This document shows positions 9,277 through 17,477 of a DNA stretch of 64,000 nucleotides, one piece after another. Source of the DNA: Bacteroidota bacterium (GTDB lineage: Bacteria > Bacteroidota > Bacteroidia > Bacteroidales > FEN-979); the NCBI GenBank assembly GCA_026391775.1, contig JAPLDK010000068.1, positions 1 to 64,000 of the forward strand, written 5' to 3'. The position numbers and the translations under genes are program-made. Position 1 is the first letter of the stretch. Every line of letters starts with the position of its first letter. The notes beneath the pieces were generated by a model, which saw only the letters and a program-made list of their open reading frames with translations, was not told where the DNA came from and ran no database searches.

Positions 9277-10068
9277 ATGAAAGACTATAATACTATTGAA
9301 ATAAGTACAGATGACAGGGTCCTTACCATACGACTTAACCGGCCCGACAAGCACAATGCCTTTAACGAGATCATGCTCCGGGAGCTGACCGATATTTTTA
9401 ACAGGGCGCGGCATATGGCCGATGTGATCTGCATTGTTCTCCGGGGAAACGGAAAAAGTTTCTGTTCCGGTGTGGACCTCAACTGGATGAAGGACGTGGC
9501 AAATAATTCTTACGAAAAAAATTATAATGAGAGCCTTTACCTGGCCAATTGCTTTTACACTATCTATACCTGTCCCAAACCAAGCATTGCAATCGGGCAC
9601 GGTTCGGTGCTGGGGGGTGCCAATGGCCTGCTTTCGGCCTGTGATATGGCCTACTGCACCGATGATGCGGTGTTCTCCCTTTCGGAAGTTAAGATCGGCA
9701 TTGTACCGGCATGCATCTCGCCATACGTGATCAAGAGAGTGGGTGAATACGCGGCAAGGGAACTTATGATTACCGGGAAGAGGATATCAGGAAAGGAGGC
9801 GGAGAGATACGGTCTTGTGAACCGTTCACTGCCATCCGCAGAATTAGACATAGAAGTCGGTGCAATAATCAGCCAGCTGAAAAGCAGCGGCCCGGCAGCC
9901 ATGAGCCATTGCAAAATCCTTATCGACAAGGTCTCCAACAGCCTCACAATGAAGGAAGCCATAGAATTCACGGCAAGGATGATAGCCGAGATAAGGGCCT
10001 CCGATGAGGGTCAGGAGGGGATGAATGCGTTTTTGGAGAAAAGGAAGCCGAATTGGGTAAAACCGTGA
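9277..10068 (+). CDS. liuC: methylglutaconyl-CoA hydratase (enoyl-CoA hydratase family)
   Basis: A 263-residue crotonase-fold enzyme. The oxyanion-hole segments are visible as GNGKSFCSGVDLNWM (about 57-71) and IGHGSVLGGANGLLSACD (about 107-124), followed by LSEVKIGIVPACISPYVIKRVG. Sequence type and position between the two carboxylase subunit genes point to hydration of 3-methylglutaconyl-CoA to HMG-CoA. The family has broad specificity, so another enoyl-CoA substrate is possible. Confidence 0.85.
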   Translation: MKDYNTIEISTDDRVLTIRLNRPDKHNAFNEIMLRELTDIFNRARHMADVICIVLRGNGKSFCSGVDLNWMKDVANNSYEKNYNESLYLANCFYTIYTCPKPSIAIGHGSVLGGANGLLSACDMAYCTDDAVFSLSEVKIGIVPACISPYVIKRVGEYAARELMITGKRISGKEAERYGLVNRSLPSAELDIEVGAIISQLKSSGPAAMSHCKILIDKVSNSLTMKEAIEFTARMIAEIRASDEGQEGMNAFLEKRKPNWVKP

Positions 10069-10114
10069 ATCGTGAACCGGAATCCGGATCTCAAGTCACG
10101 AAAAAGAAACACAG

Positions 10115-12124
10115 ATGGTAAAGAGCATAACAAAGATATTGATCGCCAACCGTGGCGAGATCGCGGTGCGGATCATGCGCACAGCGAAGAAAATGGGGAT
10201 AAAGACCGTGGCGGTTTATTCGGAGATAGATCATGACTCCCTGCATGTGAGCCGAGCCGATGAAGCTTTCTGTATTGGGCACTCCGAACTCAGCGAAACC
10301 TACCTGAACATTGCAAAGATCGTTGAGATTGCGAAGAAGGCAAAGGCCGACGCTATTCATCCCGGTTACGGCTTTCTTGCCGAAAACCCTTTGTTTGTGC
10401 AGGCCTGCCATGATGCGGGCATTATTTTCATTGGCCCTGATGCATGTGCGATGAAGATTATGGGAAACAAAATTGAGGCCAGAAATTTCGCCAAAAAGAT
10501 CAACGTCCCCATTACGGATGGAGTTACTGGCAGTGCAAAAGAACTCATCAAGACCGCGCCAAAAATCGGTTTCCCTGTTTTGCTCAAAGCAGCAGCAGGG
10601 GGAGGCGGCAAGGGAATGCGTATTGTGCACGAACCTGCGGAGCTGGAGGAAGCAATCGAAAGTACAGCAAGACAGGCTAAAGCCTATTTCGGCGATGAAA
10701 CGGTTTACATTGAAAAATACATTGAAGAGCCCAGGCATATAGAATTCCAGATACTTGGGGATGAACATGGGAACGTGATCCACCTTTTCGAAAGGGAATG
10801 TTCGATCCAGAGGCGCTACCAGAAAATAATTGAAGAATCACCCTCCCCCACCCTGACTCCTGATGTTCGTCAGAAAATGGGCGAAGCGGCAATAAGGATT
10901 GGAAAGGAAGCAGGTTATACCAGTGCAGGCACCATTGAGTTCCTGGTCGACAAACATCTGAATTTTTACTTCCTCGAGATGAACACCCGAATACAGGTGG
11001 AGCATCCGGTGACCGAGATGGTGACAGGTATCGACATTGTTGAGGAACAGATCGGCATCGCTTCGGGGCATGAATTGAAGTTCAGGCAGGAGGACATAAC
11101 CCAGAGCGGGCATGCCATAGAATGCAGGATCTATGCCGAGGACCCGTCAAACAACTTCCAGCCATCCCCCGGGAAAATGAGCCTTTATAAAGAACCATCT
11201 GTTCCGGGGATCAGGATTGACACCGGGATCATTGCGGGAACCGAGATCAGGAGTTCATTCGACCCCATGATCTGCAAGCTTGTGGTATGGGGAGAAGACC
11301 GGGAAGAAGCCTCCAGGATCATGGTGAGTGCATTGCAGGATTATATCATACATGGCATTAAGACCAATATTTCGTTTTTGACCACCCTGTTGCAGAGTGA
11401 AGCTTTTATAACCAATGCTATTTCGACCAGGTTTTGCGACGAGCAGCTACAGAGCCTTATCAGCGGGATGGAGGCGGAAAAGGAGAGGTTCCCGCTGCAT
11501 GTTCCGCTGGCAGGGTACCTCATGGCAAGCCTTACCAATTCACTGGCCGGAGGGTTTGAAAAGCCCGGAGTATGGCAGCAGATCGGTTACTGGAGGGATC
11601 TTATGAAGATCGTGCTGAAAGCCGACAACATGGAGATAGCGGTCAGGGTGAGCCGTATAGGAAAGGATATCTTCGGATTTGAGATATTGGGAGAATCATA
11701 CAGTTGCAACATCGACAGCTGGGAGAATAACCGCCTGGCATGTACCATCAACGGGCATGATCATGTGGTATTTGTGTCGGAAGACAAGGGCAATCATGCC
11801 TATGTAAATGCGGGGGGATTCCTGTATTCCATGCAGAGGGCCGACCTCCTGGCTGAAACCGTTTCAGCTGCAATGTTCGACTCTTCAAACCAGGGGGACG
11901 GCCATATCACCTCACCTATGCCCGGCAAAGTCACCAAGATCAACGTAAACCCCGGTGAAGAAGTGAAGAAAGGCAAGGTATTGCTGATCATTGAAGCCAT
12001 GAAAATGGAAAACATGATAACAGCACCAGTGGATGGGATCGTGCAGAAAGTGAATGTAAAACTGAATCAGATGGTGGAGACAAGCACTGCACTTGTAGAC
12101 CTGGAGAAAAAAGAAGAAAAATAA
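10115..12124 (+). CDS. mccA: methylcrotonyl-CoA carboxylase, biotin carboxylase/biotin carrier (alpha) subunit
   Basis: A 669-residue biotin-dependent enzyme. The N-terminus KILIANRGEIAVRIMRTAK starts the biotin carboxylase domain. The ATP-grasp loop is LLKAAAGGGGKGMRIV and the active-site segment is EMNTRIQVEHPVTE. The C-terminal carrier domain has the biotinylation motif EAMKMEN, with Lys630 as the biotin site. The middle BT linker is short and diverged. It pairs with the beta subunit two genes upstream to carboxylate 3-methylcrotonyl-CoA. The isolated chain could be mistaken for acetyl- or propionyl-CoA carboxylase alpha; the operon decides. Confidence 0.92.
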   Translation: MVKSITKILIANRGEIAVRIMRTAKKMGIKTVAVYSEIDHDSLHVSRADEAFCIGHSELSETYLNIAKIVEIAKKAKADAIHPGYGFLAENPLFVQACHDAGIIFIGPDACAMKIMGNKIEARNFAKKINVPITDGVTGSAKELIKTAPKIGFPVLLKAAAGGGGKGMRIVHEPAELEEAIESTARQAKAYFGDETVYIEKYIEEPRHIEFQILGDEHGNVIHLFERECSIQRRYQKIIEESPSPTLTPDVRQKMGEAAIRIGKEAGYTSAGTIEFLVDKHLNFYFLEMNTRIQVEHPVTEMVTGIDIVEEQIGIASGHELKFRQEDITQSGHAIECRIYAEDPSNNFQPSPGKMSLYKEPSVPGIRIDTGIIAGTEIRSSFDPMICKLVVWGEDREEASRIMVSALQDYIIHGIKTNISFLTTLLQSEAFITNAISTRFCDEQLQSLISGMEAEKERFPLHVPLAGYLMASLTNSLAGGFEKPGVWQQIGYWRDLMKIVLKADNMEIAVRVSRIGKDIFGFEILGESYSCNIDSWENNRLACTINGHDHVVFVSEDKGNHAYVNAGGFLYSMQRADLLAETVSAAMFDSSNQGDGHITSPMPGKVTKINVNPGEEVKKGKVLLIIEAMKMENMITAPVDGIVQKVNVKLNQMVETSTALVDLEKKEEK

Positions 12125-12137
12125 TAATCATAAAACC

Positions 12138-13145
12138 ATGAATTATCCAAAGAAAGTAACTTTAGGAGATATCACAATAAGGGATGGGTTCCAGCATGAA
12201 GAAACCTTTATCCCAACAGAAGCCAAACTATGGGTTGCCGAGCAGCTGATATTGGCGGGATACAAGCATATTGAACTGACGAATCTGGGGAACCCCCAAG
12301 GTATGCCGCAGTTTAAGGATGCAGATTTACTTCTCAAGGGAATCCGAAGCAGCAAGAAAGTTGCGCACATCATTGACACAGTTTCTGTGACTGCCATCAC
12401 TATTCGCGAAAAGGCCATTGAGAGGGCTATAGAAGCAAGAAAAGAAGGCTGGGGCCCCAACCGCATACTGCTGATGGTATCGACAAGTGAATCGCATCAC
12501 AAAAAGAATTCAGGTTTAGCACTTGCGGAGTACTGGGCTATGGCCGAAAAGTGGGTACCCCTTGCAAGGGAAGCAGGCCTGAAAGTAAACGGAACGGTAA
12601 GCACCATCTGGGGCTGTCCCATTGAAGGGCCAACTGAGATGAGCAAAGCCATTGAATTTGCCAAACGCTGGTTCGAGATTGGCGCTAACGACGTGGAGCA
12701 TGCCGACCATGACGGCAGCGCTTCGCCCGACAGGGTTTATAAATATTATTCCATGTTGCTTGATGCAATCCCCAGGCCAGAGAAGCAGATCGTACATTTT
12801 CATACGACCCGGGGCTGGGGACTGGCCAATGTGCTGGCAGCTCTCCAGGCAGGCATGGTCAACTTTGAATCTACCATGGGCGGCATAGGCGGTCAGCCTG
12901 CAAATTTCGTGAGCGGGATTCCCGTGAGCGGCACAGGGAGCTATTATTACAAGGATCCCAATATCACCGGCCTTGTTTCCACCGAGGATATGGTTGTGAT
13001 GATGGACGAAATGGGCATTGACACACAACTTGATGTAGACAAGGTGATTGAGATCGGCAGCATGGTCGAAAGGATTGTTGGCCGCCGTCTGAGGTCAGAG
13101 GCGATCAAGAATGGACGCATCCCCAAGTCGATGACCGGCAAATGA
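12138..13145 (+). CDS. HMG-CoA lyase-like protein, divergent active site
   Basis: A 335-residue TIM-barrel protein of the HMGL-like/pyruvate carboxyltransferase family. It keeps the metal and catalytic site start (IRDGFQHEE, Arg15-Asp16), the glutamate of HIELTN, and both metal histidines in HFHTTRG (His220, His222). The loop that carries the catalytic cysteine of HMG-CoA lyases (GGLGGCP) reads GGIGGQP with Gln253, and the Asn ligand of the following GNxxTED motif is also replaced (TGLVSTED). It overlaps the next lyase gene by 4 bases (ATGA). It may be a lyase with a different acyl-CoA substrate or a partner of the next protein. Confidence 0.8.
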   Translation: MNYPKKVTLGDITIRDGFQHEETFIPTEAKLWVAEQLILAGYKHIELTNLGNPQGMPQFKDADLLLKGIRSSKKVAHIIDTVSVTAITIREKAIERAIEARKEGWGPNRILLMVSTSESHHKKNSGLALAEYWAMAEKWVPLAREAGLKVNGTVSTIWGCPIEGPTEMSKAIEFAKRWFEIGANDVEHADHDGSASPDRVYKYYSMLLDAIPRPEKQIVHFHTTRGWGLANVLAALQAGMVNFESTMGGIGGQPANFVSGIPVSGTGSYYYKDPNITGLVSTEDMVVMMDEMGIDTQLDVDKVIEIGSMVERIVGRRLRSEAIKNGRIPKSMTGK

Positions 13146-13987
13146 AGATCATTGAATCACCGAGGGAAGGGATGCAGGGGCTGGAACGCTTTATTCCAAC
13201 AGGGCACAAAGCCGAATATGTCAATGCCCTGCTGAAAGCGGGCTTCGACACCGTTGAGGTGGGAAGCAGCGTTTCCCCCAGGGCGATTCCCCAGATGAGG
13301 GACAGCATGGAGGTCCTGAACATGCTTGATCTTTCATCAAACAGATCAAAGCTGATGATGCTGGTGGTGAATAAACAAGGCGCTGACAGGATCGCGGGGA
13401 GGGATGAGATCAGCTGTATCTCATACCCTTTTTCATTTTCCCCGGAATTTCTAAAGCGAAACCTGAATACAACTTATGATGAAGCCCTTGGAACTGTGGA
13501 TTACCTCCTGAATCTCTGCAGCCGAAGGAACAAAACCCTGGTCCTGTATATTTCCATGGCCTTTGGCAACCCTTACGGGGAAGAATGGACCCCTGAAAAG
13601 CTTATTGAGTCTGTGGAGAAAGTGCAGAAGATGGGTGCAAGGACCATCCCTCTGTCCAATGTTTCCGTGCCCATTAGCAAAGAGACTGTGAGTGACGTCT
13701 ATTCCATGCTTAGCCATGATTTTCCCTGCGTGGAATTCGGATTGCACCTTCATACTTCAGGGGAGAACTGGTTCGGAGTCGTGGATGCCGCCTACCAGCA
13801 GGGCTGCAGAAGGTTTGACAGTGTGATAGGCGGACTGGGTGGCTGTCCAATGGCCAACAGTTCTATGTTGGGCAACCTGAAAACGGAGGACCTGCTTGAG
13901 TTCGCAGGGCATCAAAAGCTGATTTCCGGGATAGACCCGTCAGCGATAGCCATTGCAGCCGGGCTGGCAAAAAAATATTTATTTTGA
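13142..13987 (+). CDS. mvaB: hydroxymethylglutaryl-CoA lyase
   Basis: A 281-residue HMGL-family enzyme expected to split HMG-CoA to acetoacetate and acetyl-CoA, the last step of leucine catabolism. It retains the histidine pair HLHT (202, 204), the catalytic cysteine loop GGLGGCP (Cys235) and the metal Asn in GNLKTED (Asn245). The usual PRDGLQN signature reads PREGMQG, with Glu9 where the metal-binding Asp is expected. At 281 residues it is slightly shorter than typical enzymes. Coupled by ATGA overlap to the paralogue upstream. Confidence 0.85.
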   Translation: MKIIESPREGMQGLERFIPTGHKAEYVNALLKAGFDTVEVGSSVSPRAIPQMRDSMEVLNMLDLSSNRSKLMMLVVNKQGADRIAGRDEISCISYPFSFSPEFLKRNLNTTYDEALGTVDYLLNLCSRRNKTLVLYISMAFGNPYGEEWTPEKLIESVEKVQKMGARTIPLSNVSVPISKETVSDVYSMLSHDFPCVEFGLHLHTSGENWFGVVDAAYQQGCRRFDSVIGGLGGCPMANSSMLGNLKTEDLLEFAGHQKLISGIDPSAIAIAAGLAKKYLF

Positions 13988-14023
13988 AATCCATTAGTAT
14001 AAACCAAATACAAAACCAAGAAT

Positions 14024-15169
14024 ATGCTACTTACTGAAGAACATCACAATATCCGCAAGACTGTGCGGGATTTTGCCGAGCGGGAGGTAAAACCACTGGC
14101 CCGGGAACTGGATGAGAAAGCTGAATTTTCGGTTCCGCTGACAAAGCGAATGGGAGAACTGGGATTATTCGGGATACGTACATCCCATGAATACGGTGGA
14201 CTGGACATGGACACCTTGTCGTATGTAATAGCCGTTGAAGAACTCGCCAGGGTTGACGGGTCCCAGGCAGCCACGCTTGCAGCCCATATTTCACTGGGCA
14301 TCGGACCTATTATGAATTACGGCAGCGGGGAACAGAAACAGAAATACATACCCATGCTTTCGAGCGGGGAAGGGCTCTGGGCCTTCGGGCTCACCGAACC
14401 TGATGCAGGCAGTGATTCCAGGGCGACCAAGACCACGGGAAGGCTGGAGGGGAACCAATGGATCATTAACGGTTCAAAGATCTTCATTACCAACGGTGCA
14501 TCCGTGATGAACAAGGGAGCGACGGTACAGGTTGTGAGCGGGGAACAAAACGGACAGAAGGAGTTTTCCACTATTCTTGTGGATGCCGATACCCCTGGGT
14601 TCAGGCGTGTTCCCATGCATGGCAAGATGATGTGGAGGGCTTCGGATACGGCACAGTTGTTTTTTGACGACTGCAGGGTACCTGCATCCAACCTTCTGGG
14701 CCAGAGAGGGGAAGGATCTAAGATCATGCTGAACACCCTTGACAGCGGCCGCCTGGCTATTGCAGCCATGGGACTTGGTTGCGCCCAGGGGGCTTTCGAA
14801 ATGGCTTTGAAATATGCCAAGGAGCGTAAACAGTTCGGTAAGCCTATCGGCCATTTCCAGGTGATTGCATTCAAACTTGCCGACATGGCCACCAAGATTG
14901 AACTGGCACGCAATTTGCTGTACAAGGGAGCCTGGCTGAAGTCCAACAACCAGCCGTTTGCAAAAGAAGCTGCCATGGCAAAACTCTATTGTTCGGAAAT
15001 TGCAAAGGAAGTAGCCGATGAAGCTGTTCAGATCTTCGGGGGGTACGGACTGATGAAAGACTACGACGTAGAAAGGTTTTATCGTGACCAGCGCCTTCTG
15101 CAGATAGGCGAAGGGACTTCAGAGATCCAGAGACTCGTAATATCAAGGTATATAGGAGTGTACGATTAA
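14024..15169 (+). CDS. acyl-CoA dehydrogenase
   Basis: A 381-residue FAD enzyme that introduces the alpha-beta double bond in an acyl-CoA. Visible: an N-terminal helical domain, the FAD/substrate segment FGLTEPDAGSDSRATKT, KIFITNGA, and ERKQFGKPIGHFQ. The C-terminal segment is IFGGYGLMKDYDVERFYRDQRL followed by IGEGTSEIQ. Glu363 in GEGTSE occupies the standard catalytic-base position of butyryl- and 2-methyl-branched enzymes; isovaleryl-CoA dehydrogenases have their base elsewhere. The operon suggests branched-chain acyl-CoA, but the active site does not specifically support isovaleryl-CoA. Confidence 0.9.
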   Translation: MLLTEEHHNIRKTVRDFAEREVKPLARELDEKAEFSVPLTKRMGELGLFGIRTSHEYGGLDMDTLSYVIAVEELARVDGSQAATLAAHISLGIGPIMNYGSGEQKQKYIPMLSSGEGLWAFGLTEPDAGSDSRATKTTGRLEGNQWIINGSKIFITNGASVMNKGATVQVVSGEQNGQKEFSTILVDADTPGFRRVPMHGKMMWRASDTAQLFFDDCRVPASNLLGQRGEGSKIMLNTLDSGRLAIAAMGLGCAQGAFEMALKYAKERKQFGKPIGHFQVIAFKLADMATKIELARNLLYKGAWLKSNNQPFAKEAAMAKLYCSEIAKEVADEAVQIFGGYGLMKDYDVERFYRDQRLLQIGEGTSEIQRLVISRYIGVYD

Positions 15170-15181
15170 ACACAATCTATT

Positions 15182-17434
15182 ATGAAACGATTCAGTATTT
15201 TCATTATGAGCGCTTGTTTAAGCCTCATGGTGGTGGCACAATCGAAGCAGACCCCTGCAAACTGGCCTAAACAGATCAACACAACAAACGGGAAGATCCT
15301 GGTTTACCAACCTCAGCCCGACTCCCTGATCGGGATCAAGCTGTATGGCCGGGCTGCGGTTTCCTACACAAAAACCGGCCAGCAGCCTACTTTCGGCGCT
15401 ATCTGGTTTATGACCACCATAGCGGTGGACCGTACGAACAGGGAAGTTGGAATGAGCAGCGTGAAAATACTGAATGTACGTTTTCCCAGTCAGGACCAAT
15501 CCAATACAGATAAGATCGAAAAATTCAAGAATACATTAGAGACAGAAATCCCGAAGTGGAACCTTGACATGACCATGGATGAGCTGAATGCCAGCCTTGC
15601 AGATGCCAAAGCCGTGAACAGGCAGGCCTCAGGGCTCAATAATGTACCGCCGGAGATCATTTTTACGAAGACACCTTCAGTACTTGTGCTTTTTGACGGG
15701 GACCCCAAATTCAAACCGGTTCCCAATTCCAAAATCCAGCAGGCGGTCAACACTCCTTTTTTCGTGGTGCAGGATCCGGGCAATAAGGAGTATTATCTTT
15801 ACGGAAGTACCTGGTGGTACAAGACAAACGATGTAGATAAAGGCAAATGGGTCAATGTGAAAGCCCCCCCCGGTGATATCAAGAAATTACAGGAGAGCCT
15901 TGCAGCCCAGGCAAATGCTAACCCGGACAACAACCAGAAGGCTGCATCAGCTGACGATAATTCCAAAGACAAAACCCCGCCTGCATCTCCTCCCCAGATC
16001 ATTGTGAGAACTGCTCCTGCAGAGCTTGTTCAATCGAACGGTGAACCTGATTTTTCCCCTATACAGGGGACTCAGCTGTTGTATATGACCAATAGCGAGA
16101 ATAATATTTTCATGTTCATCGACAAGCAAATGTATTATGTTCTGATTTCAGGCCGATGGTATACTTCCTCAGCAATGGCCGGTCCGTGGACATTCATTGC
16201 TTCAGATAAGCTGCCTGCCGATTTTGCGAATATACCCGAAGGTTCCGACAAGGATCAGGTACTGGCTTCCGTAGCCGGAACCGAGGCTGCCAAGGAAGCT
16301 GTGCTGGATGCACAGATCCCGCAGACAGCGGCCGTTGACCGTAAGACAGCTACATGCAAGGTCACATATGACGGAGATCCCAAGTTTGTGCAGATCAAGG
16401 GTACTCTTTTATACAGGGCTGCTAACACCAGCAGCACGGTGATCATGGCCGATAAGAGTTATTATGTATGCGACAATGCAGTTTGGTTTGTGGGCAATGC
16501 ACCAACAGGGCCATGGGTTGTTGCGGTCGAGATCCCTGCCGACATTCAGAATATTCCACCAGAGGATCCGGTATACAATGTGAAGTATGTTTACATTTAC
16601 GAATCAACTCCGGATGTGGTTTACGTGGGTTACCTTCCCGGCTACACGGGTTGCTATATATATGGGCCAACGGTTGTTTACGGGACCGGTTTTTACTATA
16701 ATCCCTGGTACGGTCCGTATTATTACCCCAGGCCTGTGACTTTTGGTTTTTCGATGAATTACAATCCCTGGACTGGCTGGAGTTTTGGCTGGGGCATGTC
16801 GGTAGGCTTTATGAGTGTTGGATTTTACGGGCCGCATCCGGGAGGATGGTGGGGGCCTCCCATGTTCCATCCGCCATTCTGCCCCCCATACAACCATTTT
16901 TATGGCCCCCGTCCTCCCATGTACAGGAACACTTCTGTTAACGTGAATGTCAACAATAATTACAACAGGAACAATGTCTATAATAATCACCAGAGCGGGG
17001 TTAGGCCCGGAACGTGGACAAATCCGAAAACAGGTACCATGCCGGCCGACAGGGGAAAGCCGTCGACCCAGCCGGCAGGAAGGCCTGGCCAGGGCCAGGT
17101 GAATGACAAGGCAAGGCCATCATCGCAGCCTTCAGGCCAGCCGGTAAACCGTGCAGGAACGGCACCCAATTCAAAGAACAACGTATATACCGATAAGAAT
17201 GGGGATGTATACCGTAAGGGCCAGAACAGCAACTGGCAGAAGAATGACGGCAAGAACTGGCAGAATGTAGACCAGGGTTCGGGCCGTTCATCAATGGACA
17301 AACAAAGCCAGAACCGTGACCGCGGGCAACAGATGAACCAGAATGCCGGCAGCTTCCAGCGTAATTCAGGAGGCGGAGGCGGAGGAAACCGTCCTCCATC
17401 AGGTGGGGGCGGCGGACGCGGAGGAAGACGATAA
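15182..17434 (+). CDS. large secreted protein with repeated modules and Gly/Asn-rich tail
   Basis: A 750-residue protein with signal peptide (MKRFSIFIMSACLSLMVVAQS). After an N-terminal domain of about 150 residues come three related modules near 155-235, 280-345 and 395-460, each with a GDPKF/GEPDF start, a central YY/MYY strand and a GPW or GKW end. The region around 475-590 is very rich in Tyr, Gly, Pro and Trp (GFYYNPWYGPYYYPRP), and the tail is Asn-, Gln- and Gly-rich, ending in GGGGGRGGRR. No T9SS sorting domain is seen. It starts 12 bases after the dehydrogenase gene, so it may share the operon, though a metabolic link is not apparent. Function unknown; surface or wall-associated role is a guess. 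Confidence 0.75.
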   Translation: MKRFSIFIMSACLSLMVVAQSKQTPANWPKQINTTNGKILVYQPQPDSLIGIKLYGRAAVSYTKTGQQPTFGAIWFMTTIAVDRTNREVGMSSVKILNVRFPSQDQSNTDKIEKFKNTLETEIPKWNLDMTMDELNASLADAKAVNRQASGLNNVPPEIIFTKTPSVLVLFDGDPKFKPVPNSKIQQAVNTPFFVVQDPGNKEYYLYGSTWWYKTNDVDKGKWVNVKAPPGDIKKLQESLAAQANANPDNNQKAASADDNSKDKTPPASPPQIIVRTAPAELVQSNGEPDFSPIQGTQLLYMTNSENNIFMFIDKQMYYVLISGRWYTSSAMAGPWTFIASDKLPADFANIPEGSDKDQVLASVAGTEAAKEAVLDAQIPQTAAVDRKTATCKVTYDGDPKFVQIKGTLLYRAANTSSTVIMADKSYYVCDNAVWFVGNAPTGPWVVAVEIPADIQNIPPEDPVYNVKYVYIYESTPDVVYVGYLPGYTGCYIYGPTVVYGTGFYYNPWYGPYYYPRPVTFGFSMNYNPWTGWSFGWGMSVGFMSVGFYGPHPGGWWGPPMFHPPFCPPYNHFYGPRPPMYRNTSVNVNVNNNYNRNNVYNNHQSGVRPGTWTNPKTGTMPADRGKPSTQPAGRPGQGQVNDKARPSSQPSGQPVNRAGTAPNSKNNVYTDKNGDVYRKGQNSNWQKNDGKNWQNVDQGSGRSSMDKQSQNRDRGQQMNQNAGSFQRNSGGGGGGNRPPSGGGGGRGGRR

Positions 17435-17435
17435 A

Positions 17436-17476
17436 TAAAAGAGGCTGTCTCAAAAGTCGAGACACTCTCTTGTTAT
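17436..17476. terminator. bidirectional terminator between convergent genes
   Basis: CTGTCTC / GAGACAC-type arms around the loop AAAAGTC at 17441-17471, flanked by an A-run on the left and T-rich DNA on the right. It serves both the rightward gene ending at 17434 and the leftward gene ending at 17478. It is the near-exact inverse of the terminator at 103-144. Confidence 0.7.
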
Positions 17477-17477
17477 T

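Noticed and set aside
103-17476. The two inverted hairpins as ends of a 17-kb composite transposon
   Set aside because: No transposase, no target duplication, and the interior holds ordinary operons; both hairpins have flanking A/T runs of terminators.
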